43,109 nt of DNA from Bacillota bacterium (GCA_021781655.1 JAJXWJ010000026.1:1-43109), one strand, 5' to 3'; shown: positions 8,949 through 20,117, numbered from the stretch's first letter. The notes: a model not told the origin generated them from the letters alone. A program made the numbers and translations.

Positions 8949-8962
8949 CGAACAAATGTTCA
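8949..8962. promoter_or_regulatory. LexA (DinR-type) SOS box
   Basis: CGAACAAATGTTCA matches the Gram-positive SOS operator CGAAC-N4-GTTCG at all but its last base. It overlaps the expected transcription start of uvrB, so LexA bound here would block initiation. uvrBA is a classical member of the DNA-damage regulon. Confidence 0.8.
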
Positions 8963-8976
8963 ATGGAGATGATAAA

Positions 8977-10965
8977 ATGAGTGAATTTAAAATAAATTCT
9001 AACTATAAGCCTACAGGTGATCAGCCTCAAGCTATAAAAACCCTTGCAAGCGGCATTGAAAAAGGTGAGAAGGCACAAACCCTTTTAGGAGTTACTGGTT
9101 CAGGTAAAACTTTTACTATGGCTAATGTTATTGAAAAAGTTCAAAAGCCAACTTTGATATTGGCTCACAATAAAACCTTAGCAGCACAGCTATGCTCGGA
9201 GTTTAGAGAATTTTTCCCAGACAGCGCTGTAGAGTATTTTGTATCCTACTACGACTATTACCAGCCAGAAGCTTATGTAGCTCAGACAGATACATATATT
9301 GAAAAGGATGCTTCTATAAACGATGAAATAGATAAACTTAGACATTCGGCTACCTCAGCTCTTTTTGAAAGAAGAGATGTTATAATAGTAGCTTCTGTAT
9401 CCTGTATATATGGACTTGGTAATCCAGATGAATATAAAAAGCTTTCCATTTCCTTAAGAGAAGGTATGGAAAAAGATAGAGATAAACTTTTAAAGAAATT
9501 GGTAGAAATTCAATATGAAAGAAATGAAATAAACTTTATTAGAGGCACCTTTAGGGTAAGAGGTGATACTATAGATATTTTTCCTGCTTCAGCTTCATCA
9601 AAAGCTATTAGAGTGGAGTTTTTTGGAGATGAAATAGAAAGAATAAGGGAGTTTGATGTATTAACTGGTAACATAATAGGCTCCTTAAAGCACACGGTAA
9701 TATTTCCTGCTTCCCACTTTGCAACGTCATCAGATAAAATTGAAGATGCTATTAAGCAAATTGAAGGAGAACTAGAGGAAAGAGTAAAAGAACTTCTTTC
9801 AGAAGAAAAGCTGTTAGAGGCACAAAGAATTAAACAGAGAACAAATTTTGACATAGAAATGATTAGAGAGGTGGGCTACTGCACTGGAATAGAAAATTAT
9901 TCTAGAATTTTTGACGGAAGAAATGCTGGAGATCCTCCTAAAACGTTGATTGACTATTTTCCAAGTGACTTTTTAATGTTCATAGATGAAAGTCACGTAA
10001 CACTGCCTCAGGTTAGAGCTATGTATGGAGGAGACAGGTCTAGGAAAAATAATCTTGTAGAATATGGTTTTAGGCTTCCTTCAGCCTACGATAACAGACC
10101 CTTGAGATTTGAAGAATTTGAAAAAAAGATAAATCAAGTCGTATATGTTAGTGCAACCCCATCAAAGTATGAATTGGAAAACAGCCACATTGTAGCAGAG
10201 CAAATAATAAGACCAACGGGACTTTTAGACCCAGAAGTTGTAGTTTTGCCAGTAAAAGGTCAAATCGATGATTTATATAGTAAGATTAATGAAACCATTG
10301 CTAAAGGCTTTAGAATTTTAGTTACAACTTTAACAAAGAAGATGGCAGAAGATTTAACTAGCTATTTTAAAGATATGAATATAAAAACTAGATATATGCA
10401 TTCTGATATAGATACTATGGAAAGAATGAAAATAATACAAGGCTTAAGAAAAGGAGAATTTGACGTTTTAGTAGGTATTAATCTTTTAAGAGAAGGGCTA
10501 GACATTCCAGAAGTTGCATTAGTAGCAATTTTAGATGCAGATAAGGAAGGTTTTTTAAGATCTGAAACCTCGTTGATTCAAACTATAGGAAGAGCAGCTA
10601 GAAATTCTGAAAGTCAAGTTATTATGTATGCCGACAATATGACGGGCTCAATGGAGAGAGCAATAGGAGAAACTAACAGAAGACGTAAACTTCAAATGGA
10701 ATACAATGAAAAACATGGAATAACACCTACTACGGTTAAAAAGGAAATTAGAGATTTAATAGAAATTACAACGGTAGCAGAAGAAAATGCAGAATATAAC
10801 AGTTTAGAAGAAGCATTAAAGGCTAATAATGAAAATATAGAAAAAATTATTGCAAAATATGAAGAAGAAATGAAAGAGGCTGCTAAAAATCTTCAATTTG
10901 AAAGGGCAACGCAGCTTAGAGATATGATTTTTAAACTAAAAAAAGATTTAAAGAAAAGCAAATGA
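8977..10965 (+). CDS. uvrB: Excinuclease ABC subunit B
   Basis: Damage-verification helicase of nucleotide excision repair; receives DNA from UvrA and recruits UvrC. 662 residues, normal length. Motifs in order: Walker [11 protein letters not shown] (about 38-47), beta-hairpin region [15 protein letters not shown]-like box [11 protein letters not shown], helicase motifs [24 protein letters not shown] and QTIGRAARN, and a C-terminal UVR domain (about 622-660) that contacts UvrC. ATG 8977 is chosen because GGAGATGAT precedes it and the protein then begins [20 protein letters not shown]; an in-frame ATG at 8956 lies inside the SOS box. UvrA follows after 12 bases. Confidence 0.98.
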   Translation: MSEFKINSNYKPTGDQPQAIKTLASGIEKGEKAQTLLGVTGSGKTFTMANVIEKVQKPTLILAHNKTLAAQLCSEFREFFPDSAVEYFVSYYDYYQPEAYVAQTDTYIEKDASINDEIDKLRHSATSALFERRDVIIVASVSCIYGLGNPDEYKKLSISLREGMEKDRDKLLKKLVEIQYERNEINFIRGTFRVRGDTIDIFPASASSKAIRVEFFGDEIERIREFDVLTGNIIGSLKHTVIFPASHFATSSDKIEDAIKQIEGELEERVKELLSEEKLLEAQRIKQRTNFDIEMIREVGYCTGIENYSRIFDGRNAGDPPKTLIDYFPSDFLMFIDESHVTLPQVRAMYGGDRSRKNNLVEYGFRLPSAYDNRPLRFEEFEKKINQVVYVSATPSKYELENSHIVAEQIIRPTGLLDPEVVVLPVKGQIDDLYSKINETIAKGFRILVTTLTKKMAEDLTSYFKDMNIKTRYMHSDIDTMERMKIIQGLRKGEFDVLVGINLLREGLDIPEVALVAILDADKEGFLRSETSLIQTIGRAARNSESQVIMYADNMTGSMERAIGETNRRRKLQMEYNEKHGITPTTVKKEIRDLIEITTVAEENAEYNSLEEALKANNENIEKIIAKYEEEMKEAAKNLQFERATQLRDMIFKLKKDLKKSK

Positions 10966-10977
10966 GGGGTGTAAACT

Positions 10978-13800
10978 TTGAGAGATAAAATAGTAATAAA
11001 AGGTGCAAAAGTACATAACTTAAAAAATGTAAGTTTAACTATACCGAGAGATAAACTTGTTGTCTTTACAGGACTTTCAGGCTCAGGAAAGTCATCCTTA
11101 GCCTTTGATACCCTTTATGCAGAAGGGCAAAGAAGGTATGTGGAATCTTTATCTTCCTATGCAAGACAATTTTTAGGGCAAATGGATAAACCGGATGTAG
11201 AATATATTGAAGGTCTATCGCCAGCTATTTCAATAGATCAAAAGACTACGGGAAGAAATCCTCGTTCTACAGTAGGAACAGTTACTGAAATTTATGATTA
11301 CTTAAGACTGTTATATGCCAGAATAGGAGTTCCTCACTGTCCTAAATGCGGAAAAGAAATAAAGCAACAAACCATAGATCAAATCGTAGAAAGAATACTT
11401 GAATTTCCAGAGAGAACTAAAATTCAAGTGCTTGCCCCAGTAATTAAAGATAGAAAAGGTGAGCATGTAAAGGTAATTGAAAATATAAAGAAGAACGGTT
11501 TTGTAAGAGCAAGGATAGATGGGGAAATATATGAACTGGAAGGAGAAGATATAAAATTAGAAAAAAATATTAAGCATAATATTGAAGCGGTAGTTGATAG
11601 ATTAGTAATCAAAGATGGAATAAAGAGCAGGCTTACCGATTCTGTAGAAACAGCTTTAAAGTTAACAGATGGAATTTTAAAGGTTAACGTTATTGATGGT
11701 GAAGATCACATTTTCAGCGAAAAATTTGCTTGCCCAGATTGCGGTATAAGTATAGAAGACTTAACTCCAAGGCTATTTTCCTTCAATGCCCCTTTTGGTA
11801 AATGCGATACTTGCGATGGACTTGGTACTTTAATGGAAATAGATGAAGATTTAATTATACCAGATAAAGATAAAAGCATTAGAGAAGGAGCCATTGCTGT
11901 TTGGGGAGATGGAAGACTTAAAGAAGATTCTTGGTCCTATAGTATTTTAACAGCTCTTCAGAAAAAATATAAATTTGATTTAGATACACCAATAAAGGCT
12001 TTAGACAAAAAAGTAGTTGATGTATTGCTTTATGGAATGAAGGGTGAAAAGATAAAGGTTACTTATACAAAGGAAGGCAGGACTATTGACTATAACCATA
12101 GTTATGAAGGTATAATTAATTCATTAAAAAGAAGATACATGGAAAGCGGCTCAGATGCAATAAAATCTGAAATCGAAAATTTTATGAGCGACAATCCTTG
12201 CCCAAAGTGTAAAGGAGCAAGGTTAAAGCCAGAAGTTCTTGCTGTTACAGTAGGTGAAAAAAATATTTATGAATTTTGTAGCCTTTCTATAAAAGATGAA
12301 CTGGATTACGTTAAAGGACTAATTTTAAGTGAAAAAAATAAAATTATAAGCAGTCAAATAGTAAATGAAATTGTGAGCAGATTGCAATTTTTAATAGATG
12401 TAGGCTTAGATTACTTAAATCTAACTAGAGCAGCAAAAACCCTTTCTGGAGGGGAGTCTCAAAGAATAAGGCTAGCTACTCAAATTGGTTCTAGCTTGGT
12501 AGGTGTTTTGTATATTTTAGATGAACCGAGCATAGGACTTCATCAAAGAGACAATGATAAGCTAATAGAAACCATGAAAAAACTAAGAGATATCGGAAAC
12601 ACCTTAGTTGTAGTAGAACATGACGAAGACACGATAAAAGAAGCAGATTTCATTGTAGATATTGGACCAGGGGCTGGAGAGCATGGAGGAGAAGTAGTTG
12701 CAGCAGGAACCCTTCAGGAGATTAAAGACTGTAAAGCTTCAATTACAGGTCAATATATAACAGGTGAAAAGAAAATAGAAGTTCCTAAAAAAAGAAGAGA
12801 GCTTTCCGAAAATAAAATAACTGTTTTAGGGGCTAGGGAAAACAATTTAAAAAATATTTCTGTAGATTTTCCTTTAGGAGTTTTAACCTGTGTAACTGGA
12901 GTTTCTGGCTCTGGTAAAAGTACTTTAGTTAATGAAATTTTATATAAAGGTGTAAATAAAAAATTAAATGGAAGCAGGCACAATCCAGGAAAACATAAAG
13001 AAATTTTAGGCATAGAAAGTATAGATAAAATTATAGATATAGACCAAAGTCCTATTGGAAGAACACCAAGATCAAATCCGGCAACTTATACAGGGGTTTT
13101 TGATATAATTAGAGAGCTATATGCTGCCACTAACGATGCTAAGCTTAGAGGTTACAAAGCTGGACGTTTTAGCTTTAATGTTAAAGGCGGAAGATGTGAG
13201 GCTTGCAGGGGTGATGGAATTATAAAAATAGAAATGCAATTTCTATCGGATGTATATGTTCCTTGTGAAATTTGTAAGGGAAAAAGATATAATAGCGAAA
13301 CTTTAGAGATAAAATATAAAAATAAAAATATCGATGACGTTTTAAATATGACTATCGAAGAAGCACTTTCATTTTTCGAAAATATACCTAGAATAAAAAA
13401 TAAACTTCAAACCTTAATGGACGTAGGAATGGGCTATGTTAGGCTTGGACAACCTTCCACTCAGCTTTCAGGAGGAGAAGCACAAAGAATAAAACTAGCA
13501 TATGAATTATCTAAAAGAAGTACAGGCAAAACCTTATATATTTTAGATGAACCAACTACAGGACTTCATGTAGATGATGTTAAAAAGCTTGTAGCTATAC
13601 TTCAAAAGCTAGTGGATTCTGGAAATACCGTAATAGTAATAGAGCATAATTTAGATGTTATTAAATGTGCAGATCACATTATAGATTTAGGGCCAGAGGG
13701 CGGAGAAAAAGGTGGAAATATACTATGTGTAGGTACTCCTGAAGCAATTTGTAAAAATAGTTCCTCTTATACAGGACAATACTTAAAAAAGATGTTATAA
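10978..13800 (+). CDS. uvrA: Excinuclease ABC subunit A
   Basis: Damage-recognition ATPase of nucleotide excision repair, 940 residues with two ABC modules. First module: Walker [12 protein letters not shown] (about 32-42), a zinc site at CPKCGKEI and CPDCG/CDTC, and signature [12 protein letters not shown]. Second module: Walker [12 protein letters not shown], zinc site [16 protein letters not shown], and signature [12 protein letters not shown] with Walker [12 protein letters not shown]. The start is TTG at 10978, with GAGGGGTG upstream, giving the usual N-terminus [18 protein letters not shown]. Co-transcribed with uvrB under the SOS box, with a terminator just after it. Confidence 0.98.
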   Translation: MRDKIVIKGAKVHNLKNVSLTIPRDKLVVFTGLSGSGKSSLAFDTLYAEGQRRYVESLSSYARQFLGQMDKPDVEYIEGLSPAISIDQKTTGRNPRSTVGTVTEIYDYLRLLYARIGVPHCPKCGKEIKQQTIDQIVERILEFPERTKIQVLAPVIKDRKGEHVKVIENIKKNGFVRARIDGEIYELEGEDIKLEKNIKHNIEAVVDRLVIKDGIKSRLTDSVETALKLTDGILKVNVIDGEDHIFSEKFACPDCGISIEDLTPRLFSFNAPFGKCDTCDGLGTLMEIDEDLIIPDKDKSIREGAIAVWGDGRLKEDSWSYSILTALQKKYKFDLDTPIKALDKKVVDVLLYGMKGEKIKVTYTKEGRTIDYNHSYEGIINSLKRRYMESGSDAIKSEIENFMSDNPCPKCKGARLKPEVLAVTVGEKNIYEFCSLSIKDELDYVKGLILSEKNKIISSQIVNEIVSRLQFLIDVGLDYLNLTRAAKTLSGGESQRIRLATQIGSSLVGVLYILDEPSIGLHQRDNDKLIETMKKLRDIGNTLVVVEHDEDTIKEADFIVDIGPGAGEHGGEVVAAGTLQEIKDCKASITGQYITGEKKIEVPKKRRELSENKITVLGARENNLKNISVDFPLGVLTCVTGVSGSGKSTLVNEILYKGVNKKLNGSRHNPGKHKEILGIESIDKIIDIDQSPIGRTPRSNPATYTGVFDIIRELYAATNDAKLRGYKAGRFSFNVKGGRCEACRGDGIIKIEMQFLSDVYVPCEICKGKRYNSETLEIKYKNKNIDDVLNMTIEEALSFFENIPRIKNKLQTLMDVGMGYVRLGQPSTQLSGGEAQRIKLAYELSKRSTGKTLYILDEPTTGLHVDDVKKLVAILQKLVDSGNTVIVIEHNLDVIKCADHIIDLGPEGGEKGGNILCVGTPEAICKNSSSYTGQYLKKML

Positions 13801-13810
13801 TCTTAATAAG

Positions 13811-13838
13811 ACTAGCGTTATTATAACGCTAGTTTTTA
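13811..13838 (+). terminator. Rho-independent terminator after uvrBA
   Basis: ACTAGCGTTA (13811-13820) pairs perfectly with TAACGCTAGT (13823-13832) apart from the few loop bases; TTTTT follows. Confidence 0.85.
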
Positions 13839-13865
13839 CTATTATCGATAGAGGGTGGAATTTTA

Positions 13866-14339
13866 ATGTCTAAAAGCTATATTTTAGCTGCAGCTTTTGA
13901 TGCCAGCGGTTTAAATGGATTAAGCACCATTTTTAAAGTAATTATTATTGCAATAATATATATAATTATTTTTTATGCACTAAGATTGATGTATAAAGAT
14001 ATGAAAAATGGAGATAGAAAACAAGTGAAAAGGAAAAGACAATTTGGTCTAGAGGTTGTTGAATGTGGCTCAGAGGGTCTTTTAAGAATAGGCTCAGTAA
14101 TACCTTTAAATAGAGAAGTAACTATCGGAAGAAAAGATGACAATACAGTAGTTTTAAAGGAAGGATACGTATCAAGTCATCATGCTAAAATATTCTTAAA
14201 AAATACAAGTTACATATTGCAAGATTTAAATAGTACCAATGGAACGGTTTTAAATGGTGATAAAATTTTAGAAAAAGAAATTATAAAAAGTGGAGACGAA
14301 ATAAAGATTGGCACTTTGGTTTTTAAAGTAATAGGATAG
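13866..14339 (+). CDS. Membrane-anchored FHA-domain protein
   Basis: 157 residues with one N-terminal membrane helix (about 20-45) and a cytoplasmic forkhead-associated domain (about 75-155), which binds phosphothreonine. FHA signatures are clear: VTIGRKDDNTVVLKEGYVSSHHAKI and LQDLNSTNGTVLNG. It starts a small wall-synthesis operon with an ftsW/rodA-type gene and a class B PBP, the same arrangement as the FhaB-RodA-PbpA cluster of actinobacteria, so it probably links Ser/Thr kinase signalling to the elongation or division synthase. GAGGGTGG precedes the ATG. The partner kinase is not in the window. Confidence 0.9.
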   Translation: MSKSYILAAAFDASGLNGLSTIFKVIIIAIIYIIIFYALRLMYKDMKNGDRKQVKRKRQFGLEVVECGSEGLLRIGSVIPLNREVTIGRKDDNTVVLKEGYVSSHHAKIFLKNTSYILQDLNSTNGTVLNGDKILEKEIIKSGDEIKIGTLVFKVIG

Positions 14340-14348
14340 GAGTAAAAT

Positions 14349-15554
14349 ATGGATAGTGTAAGAGAAGAAAAAAGACTGCTTAGGGCAACGTATTTGTTTT
14401 GTCTCGTATGCTTTTTCAATTTATATATTATTAAAAGTCCCTTTGACTATAAAGCATTAATTATGGGGGCAGTAATTTGCGTTTTAATGGGTGTTTCTTA
14501 CTTTATCGTGAGAAGATTTTATCCTGATGGTGATAAGCATATTTTAATAATTGCTTGTATGCTTTCATCTATTGGTCTTGTTATGATTTATAGAATAAGC
14601 CCTTCAGAAGCTATAAAACAGTTGATGCTTTTTGCAGCAGGAATAGTTTCATACATATTAATAATTGTTTTAATGCCAAATTTAAAAAAGTATGATAAGT
14701 ACAAATATATATTTTTGGGAGGAACAATTTTGTTTGCAGCTATGGCAACCTTTGTCGGGTTAGATAAATTTGGCTCTCAAAACTGGGTAAGGTTAGGTGT
14801 GTTTAGCTTTCAGCCTTCAGAATTTTGCAAACTATTTTTAATTGCATACTTAGCTTCAGCCTTAAAAAATTATGAAGATGATTTTAAAACGCTTATAGAA
14901 CCAGCAATAGTTGTTATGATATGTCTAGCGTTTATGGTGCATCAAAAAGATTTAGGCTCCGCATTAATATTTTTTGCTATAGCAATAACAATGCTATATA
15001 TTGCAACTAGCAAGTTAAAATATGTACTAGTGGGTTTTGTACTTTTTGTAATCGGAGCTTTCATAAGCTATAAATTGTTTGCTCACGTAAGGCTTAGAGT
15101 TATGATATGGCAAAATCCTTGGCCTTATAGGTCTGATCAAAGCTATCAAGTAGTACAGTCTATGTATTCCATAGCTTCTGGTGGGCTTTTTGGTACAGGA
15201 CTAGGTCTAGGCTTTCCAGGATTTGTTCCGGTTAACACCAGCGATTTTATTTTTTCTGTTATTTGTGAAGAAATGGGAGTATTAATGGGTTTTGCCATAA
15301 TGCTGTTGTATTTTTTACTTTTTTACAGATGCATGAGAGCAGCACTTTTTACAGAAGATAAATTTTCTAGACTGCTTGCTGTTGGATATAGCGCTATGAT
15401 AGGTGCTCAAGTGCTAGTAATTGTGGGCGGCGTTACAAATATGATACCGCTGACAGGAATAACTATGCCTCTTGTAAGTCAAGGTGGAACGTCAATGCTA
15501 ATAACCTTCATGGCCTTAGGGGTATTACAAAAAATTTCTGAAGGAGGGAGATAG
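14349..15554 (+). CDS. SEDS-family peptidoglycan glycosyltransferase (FtsW/RodA)
   Basis: Polytopic membrane protein of the SEDS family, which polymerises lipid II together with a class B PBP. 401 residues with about ten transmembrane helices. Family motifs include NWVRLGVFSFQPSEFCKL (near 145), the periplasmic region IWQNPWPYRSDQSYQVVQS, and the C-terminal GGVTNMIPLTGITMPLVSQGGTS. It is followed after one base by the PBP gene, its expected enzymatic partner. FtsW (division) and RodA (elongation) cannot be separated safely from the sequence; the FHA-SEDS-PBP context is seen with both. TAGGAG lies before the ATG. Confidence 0.93.
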   Translation: MDSVREEKRLLRATYLFCLVCFFNLYIIKSPFDYKALIMGAVICVLMGVSYFIVRRFYPDGDKHILIIACMLSSIGLVMIYRISPSEAIKQLMLFAAGIVSYILIIVLMPNLKKYDKYKYIFLGGTILFAAMATFVGLDKFGSQNWVRLGVFSFQPSEFCKLFLIAYLASALKNYEDDFKTLIEPAIVVMICLAFMVHQKDLGSALIFFAIAITMLYIATSKLKYVLVGFVLFVIGAFISYKLFAHVRLRVMIWQNPWPYRSDQSYQVVQSMYSIASGGLFGTGLGLGFPGFVPVNTSDFIFSVICEEMGVLMGFAIMLLYFLLFYRCMRAALFTEDKFSRLLAVGYSAMIGAQVLVIVGGVTNMIPLTGITMPLVSQGGTSMLITFMALGVLQKISEGGR

Positions 15555-15555
15555 G

Positions 15556-17004
15556 GTGGATGATATTTCTAAAGGCATAAAAAGAGTAATGTTTATATTT
15601 TTATTGTTTTTTATTGCAGTAATATCTTATGTATCATACTTTGAAATATTTGTTGGACCTAAGATTGTAAATAATTCAGATAATCAAAGGCTTGCAGCAA
15701 AGCGAAATGAAGTTTTAAGAGGAACTATATACGATAGAAACAAAGTAGCTTTAGCAACTAGCAAAAGAGTTAATGCCTTGACACAAACACGTACCTATAC
15801 AGAAGGTGCAGTTTTTGCTCATGTTTTAGGATATGTAAGCCCTAAATATGGGATAACCGGCCTTGAAGCTAAATATGAAGCTTATCTTACAAAAGCAGCA
15901 GAAGAACCTTTTACTGAGTATTTGAAAGAACTTATTGCTTCAAAGGGTAATCCTAAACCTCAAAATAAAGTGGGAGATAGTGTAATTACTACTTTAGATA
16001 GTAATATTCAAAATACTGCATATAATTTATTGGGAAATAATAGGGGGGCTGTAGTAGCTTTAAATCCTCAAACTGGAGAAGTTTTAGCTATGGTTTCAAA
16101 GCCTTCCTTTGACCCAAATGAGAGTGCTTTAGAAGCAAACTGGAGTTCAATTAATTCAGATAAAAATATACCGCTTTTAAACAGAGCTGTATCAGGGTTA
16201 TATCCACCAGGCTCTACCTTTAAAACAGTAACGGCTATTAGTGCCTTTCAAAATATAAGTGGAATTTCAAGCAAAATATTTCAAGACAACGGTAAGCTAG
16301 TTTTTAATGCTACCCAGTCTTTAAGTAATTTTGACGGAGAGGTTAATGGACCAATAAGCTTTAAAGATGCATACATAAAGTCTAGTAACGTTGTTTTTGG
16401 AACTATAGGCTTAGAGCTTGGAAATGCAAAGTTAAAACAAACAGCTGAAAGCTTTTATTTTAATAGAAATATTCCGTCGGATGGGTTTGTAGTTGATAAT
16501 AGTAGGTTTCCAACTTTAAAAAGTTATCAGGTTGGAGATATAGCACAAAGTGCAATTGGGCAAACCTCAATACTTGCAACACCGATGCAAATGGCTTTAG
16601 TGGCAAGTACTATTGCAAATAGTGGAGTTATGATGGAGCCTCATTTAGTAAGTTCAGTAGTAGATAGTAGCGGTAATACGGTATTTACCTTTAACAATAA
16701 AAGCATAGGGACTATAGCACCACCAAATATAGCAAATCAAGTCAAGGAATTTATGAGAGGTGTTGTTACAGACGGTACTGGAGTAAATGCAAGTATTAGC
16801 GGTGTAACGGTATGTGGTAAAACAGGTACTGCCGACCATACAGTAAATGGTGCATACGCTCCGCCAGACGCCTGGTTTATAGGCTTTGCACCTATGGAAA
16901 ATCCTAAAATTGCTGTAGCGGTAGTTGTAGAAGATGGTGGTCAAGGAGGAATAGCAGCTGCTAAGGTTGCCAATGGAGTTATGAAAACAGCCCTTGGGAA
17001 ATAG
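15556..17004 (+). CDS. Class B penicillin-binding protein (transpeptidase)
   Basis: Membrane-anchored D,D-transpeptidase that crosslinks peptidoglycan; cognate partner of the preceding SEDS protein. 482 residues: one signal-anchor helix (about 10-32), a short dimerisation domain (RGTIYDRNKVALA), then the transpeptidase domain. Active-site motifs: SxxK at Ser220-Lys223 in PPGSTFKTV, the SxN element in KSSNVVFG, and KTGTAD near residue 422. The start is GTG at 15556, one base after the previous stop, with AAGGAGGG upstream. The short N-terminal region resembles the PbpA type of clostridia and actinobacteria rather than the longer FtsI type. Confidence 0.93.
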   Translation: MDDISKGIKRVMFIFLLFFIAVISYVSYFEIFVGPKIVNNSDNQRLAAKRNEVLRGTIYDRNKVALATSKRVNALTQTRTYTEGAVFAHVLGYVSPKYGITGLEAKYEAYLTKAAEEPFTEYLKELIASKGNPKPQNKVGDSVITTLDSNIQNTAYNLLGNNRGAVVALNPQTGEVLAMVSKPSFDPNESALEANWSSINSDKNIPLLNRAVSGLYPPGSTFKTVTAISAFQNISGISSKIFQDNGKLVFNATQSLSNFDGEVNGPISFKDAYIKSSNVVFGTIGLELGNAKLKQTAESFYFNRNIPSDGFVVDNSRFPTLKSYQVGDIAQSAIGQTSILATPMQMALVASTIANSGVMMEPHLVSSVVDSSGNTVFTFNNKSIGTIAPPNIANQVKEFMRGVVTDGTGVNASISGVTVCGKTGTADHTVNGAYAPPDAWFIGFAPMENPKIAVAVVVEDGGQGGIAAAKVANGVMKTALGK

Positions 17005-17019
17005 ATAAGGAGGCAAAAA

Positions 17020-18891
17020 ATGTTTGATTTTGAATATCAATTAAAGCTTTTGCCAGATAACCCTGGAGTGTATTTAATGAAAAATTCCTTGGGTGAAATA
17101 ATATACGTAGGAAAAGCAAAAATATTAAAAAACAGGGTAAGGCAGTATTTTCAAAGTTCTAAAAACCATTCTGAAAAAGTTAAAGCAATGGTAAGTAATA
17201 TAGCTGAATTCGAATATATAGTTACAGATTCAGAAATGGAAGCATTGATTCTTGAATGTAACCTAATAAAAAAATATAAACCAAGATACAATATTTTATT
17301 AAAAGACGATAAACACTATCCTTTTATAAAAATAACTGTAAATGAAGATTTTCCAAGGATATTTGTCACTAGGATGATTGCAAAGGATGGTGCAAAATAT
17401 TTTGGACCATATACTGATGTTTCTGCTGTTTATGAAACTATGGAACTAGTAAAAAAAATATTTCCTATAAGGACATGTAAAAGAACAATTGTGGAAGGTG
17501 GAGAAAAGACAAGACCTTGTCTAAATTATCACATTAATTTATGTAATGCACCTTGCAATGGATGTATATCAAAATTAGATTATGGTAAAATTGTTAAACA
17601 AATAATAGATATCTTAAATGGAAAAGATAATGGTATATTAAAAGATTTGAAAAATAAAATGGAAGAAGCCTCTGAAAATTTGCAGTTTGAAAAGGCTGCT
17701 CAATTTAGAGATAAACTGCTGGCAGTACAAAAGATAAGTGAAAAGCAAAAAATTATTTTGGGAAGATTTGAAGATGAAGATTATATAAATGTTGATAATG
17801 ATGAAAAAGACAGTTGCCTTCAAGTGTTTTTTGTGAGAGAAGGAAAAATAGTTGGAAGGGAACATTTTATAATTGAAAATACAGTAGGTGAAAAACCAGA
17901 AGTAGTTATTACCCAATTTATAAAAGAGTTTTATAGTGGTACAGCTTTTGTGCCAAAAAGCATTTACGTGCCATATGTTGAAGATTTAGAACTAATAGAA
18001 AGCTTTTTAAATATGAAAAAAGGAGCTAAGGTAACTCTAAAAATACCACAAAAAGGTGACAAAAAAAATCTTCTTGAAATGGTGAAAAATAATGCAAGGG
18101 CAACCCTTGACCAGTTTAAACTTAAGCTTATTTCAGATAAAGAGCTTGAACTAGAAACATTAAGACAATTAACTGAACTACTAGAATTAGACGATGTCCC
18201 TGAAAGGATGGAAGCTTACGATATTTCAAATATTCAAGGAGTAGATTCAGTTGGCTCAATGATAGTGTTTGAAAAAGGCAAAGCTAAAAACAGCGATTAC
18301 AGAAGATTTAAAATTAAAACTGTAAAAGGTGCTAATGATTATGACAGTATGCGTGAAATATTAACTAGAAGATTTCAGCATGGACTAGATGAGGTTAAAG
18401 CAATAGAAGAAAGAAATTTGGCATTAAGTGCAGGTAAATTTTGTGTGTTTCCTGATTTAATTTTAATGGATGGAGGCTTAGGACAGGTTAATATTGCATT
18501 AGAAGTATTAAAAAGCTTTAATATAGACATACCTGTATGCGGCATGGTTAAAGATGACAAGCACAATACGAGAGCTTTAATATATAATAATAGAGAGATA
18601 TATATTAAAGATAAAAAAAATGTAAAGCATCTTATTGAAAGAATTCAAGATGAAGTCCATAGATTTGCAATAACTTACCACAGAAGCCTTAGAGATAAAA
18701 GAGTGCTACATTCCATATTGGAAGAAATTCCTAGTGTAGGAGGAAAGCGGAGAAAAGAGCTTCTAAAAAAATTTGGAAGTATAGATAACATAAAAAAAGC
18801 AAGCTTTGAGGAGCTTATAGCTACAGCTTCAATTGATAATAAAGCTGCGCTGAGCATTATCGATTATTTTAACAATAATGAGAAAAAGTAA
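17020..18891 (+). CDS. uvrC: Excinuclease ABC subunit C
   Basis: Dual-incision nuclease of nucleotide excision repair, 623 residues, normal length. The N-terminal GIY-YIG nuclease makes the 3' cut (NPGVYLMKNSLGEIIYVGKA, residues about 14-33, with the catalytic arginine in LKNRVRQYF). A cysteine-rich stretch follows (RTCKRTI ... CLNYHINLCNAPC), then a UVR motif (about 205-240) for UvrB, the RNase H-like 5' nuclease domain (EAYDISNIQG, LILMDGGLGQVN, KDDKHNTRA), and a C-terminal helix-hairpin-helix (IPSVGGKRRKELLKKFGS). It sits 15 bases after the PBP gene with AAGGAGG at its start, so it belongs to that operon here, away from uvrBA. Confidence 0.97.
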   Translation: MFDFEYQLKLLPDNPGVYLMKNSLGEIIYVGKAKILKNRVRQYFQSSKNHSEKVKAMVSNIAEFEYIVTDSEMEALILECNLIKKYKPRYNILLKDDKHYPFIKITVNEDFPRIFVTRMIAKDGAKYFGPYTDVSAVYETMELVKKIFPIRTCKRTIVEGGEKTRPCLNYHINLCNAPCNGCISKLDYGKIVKQIIDILNGKDNGILKDLKNKMEEASENLQFEKAAQFRDKLLAVQKISEKQKIILGRFEDEDYINVDNDEKDSCLQVFFVREGKIVGREHFIIENTVGEKPEVVITQFIKEFYSGTAFVPKSIYVPYVEDLELIESFLNMKKGAKVTLKIPQKGDKKNLLEMVKNNARATLDQFKLKLISDKELELETLRQLTELLELDDVPERMEAYDISNIQGVDSVGSMIVFEKGKAKNSDYRRFKIKTVKGANDYDSMREILTRRFQHGLDEVKAIEERNLALSAGKFCVFPDLILMDGGLGQVNIALEVLKSFNIDIPVCGMVKDDKHNTRALIYNNREIYIKDKKNVKHLIERIQDEVHRFAITYHRSLRDKRVLHSILEEIPSVGGKRRKELLKKFGSIDNIKKASFEELIATASIDNKAALSIIDYFNNNEKK

Positions 18892-19021
18892 ATATTAGTT
18901 ATTGGAAAATAATGTATTCTAATATATAATAGTATCACAACTAGTTTTTTTATTAAGTTTACTATTATTTCATTAAAATATTAAAAATTTATAAAATGAA
19001 TGGATGAATACTGTTTGTAAC

Positions 19022-19050
19022 TTGATAACGTGGGTAGTTTACATTATACT
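19022..19050 (+). promoter_or_regulatory. Promoter of murB
   Basis: TTGATA (19022-19027) and TATACT (19045-19050, five of six) are separated by 17 bases and lie 35 bases before murB. The rest of the uvrC-murB spacer (18892-19021) is AT-rich with no clear feature. Confidence 0.6.
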
Positions 19051-19085
19051 AGACTTTGTATTAATAATTATTGAGGAGATGCAAG

Positions 19086-20018
19086 ATGGGGCATTATAAA
19101 GAATATTTGCTAAAATTAAAAAATGCAACTAAGGAAGAAAACATTCAACTAAATGTTGAAATGAAAAAACATACTTCATTTAGGGTTGGTGGACCTGTTG
19201 ATGTATTAGTAACACCAGAAAGTTATGAAGAAGTTATTAACATAATTAAAGTGTGTAAAGGTGAAAATATACCTTATTATATAATAGGAAATGGCTCCAA
19301 TCTTTTAATCAAGGACGGTGGATTAAGAGGTATAGCTATAAAACTTTCAAAGCTTAATAAAGTTACTGTGGATGGAGCTAAAATAATTGCTCAAAGTGGT
19401 GCATCCATAGGAAGTGTATCAATAGTAGCAAGGGAAGCTAAGCTTTCTGGGCTTGAGTTTGCCTGTGGCATTCCTGGAAGCGTAGGTGGAGCAATCGCCA
19501 TGAATGCAGGTGCTTATGATGGTGAAATGTCTTACATTACTGAAAGTGCTTTGATTATAGATGAAAATGGTGAGTTAAAAACACTTAGCAAAGAACAATT
19601 AAAATTAGGGTATAGAACAAGTGCAATTATAGTAAATAAATATATAGTTTTGGAAGTTACTTTTTCCCTCAGAAATTGGGAATATGAAAATATAAAAAAG
19701 AAAATGGACGAATTGATGCAAAGAAGAAGAGAAAAACAGCCCCTTGAGTATCCTTCAGCAGGCAGCACCTTTAAAAGGCCTGTTGGATATTTTGCAGGAA
19801 AATTAATTGAGGATAGTGGACTTAAAGGAACAAATGTAGGTGGAGCAGAAGTTTCAGATAAGCATTCAGGTTTTATTATTAATAAAGGAAATGCAACAGC
19901 AAAGGATATTTTAGACCTTATAGAGTTAGTTCAAAATACGGTTATGAAAAAATACAATGTTGAATTGCATCCGGAAATTAGGATTATCGGAGAAGATGGA
20001 AATACTGAACAAAATTAA
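19086..20018 (+). CDS. murB: UDP-N-acetylenolpyruvoylglucosamine reductase
   Basis: FAD- and NADPH-dependent reductase that makes UDP-N-acetylmuramate, the second committed step of peptidoglycan precursor synthesis. 310 residues, type II MurB length (lacking the extra loop of E. coli). Visible motifs: [11 protein letters not shown] (about 27-37), FAD-binding [38 protein letters not shown], the catalytic-serine region [11 protein letters not shown], and [10 protein letters not shown] with the catalytic glutamate. ATG 19086 is preferred to TTG 19071 because GAGGAG lies between them. A terminator follows. Confidence 0.97.
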   Translation: MGHYKEYLLKLKNATKEENIQLNVEMKKHTSFRVGGPVDVLVTPESYEEVINIIKVCKGENIPYYIIGNGSNLLIKDGGLRGIAIKLSKLNKVTVDGAKIIAQSGASIGSVSIVAREAKLSGLEFACGIPGSVGGAIAMNAGAYDGEMSYITESALIIDENGELKTLSKEQLKLGYRTSAIIVNKYIVLEVTFSLRNWEYENIKKKMDELMQRRREKQPLEYPSAGSTFKRPVGYFAGKLIEDSGLKGTNVGGAEVSDKHSGFIINKGNATAKDILDLIELVQNTVMKKYNVELHPEIRIIGEDGNTEQN

Positions 20019-20022
20019 TTTG

Positions 20023-20066
20023 AACTGTACTAAGCTTATTTTTCATACGTCTTAGTACAGTTTTTG
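20023..20066 (+). terminator. Rho-independent terminator after murB
   Basis: AACTGTACTAAG (20023-20034) pairs perfectly with CTTAGTACAGTT (20051-20062); TTTTT closes it. Confidence 0.9.
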
Positions 20067-20117
20067 ACTTATATAAATAGCCTTAATAAACTTACAATTT
20101 CAGTATAAGTTCAATTA

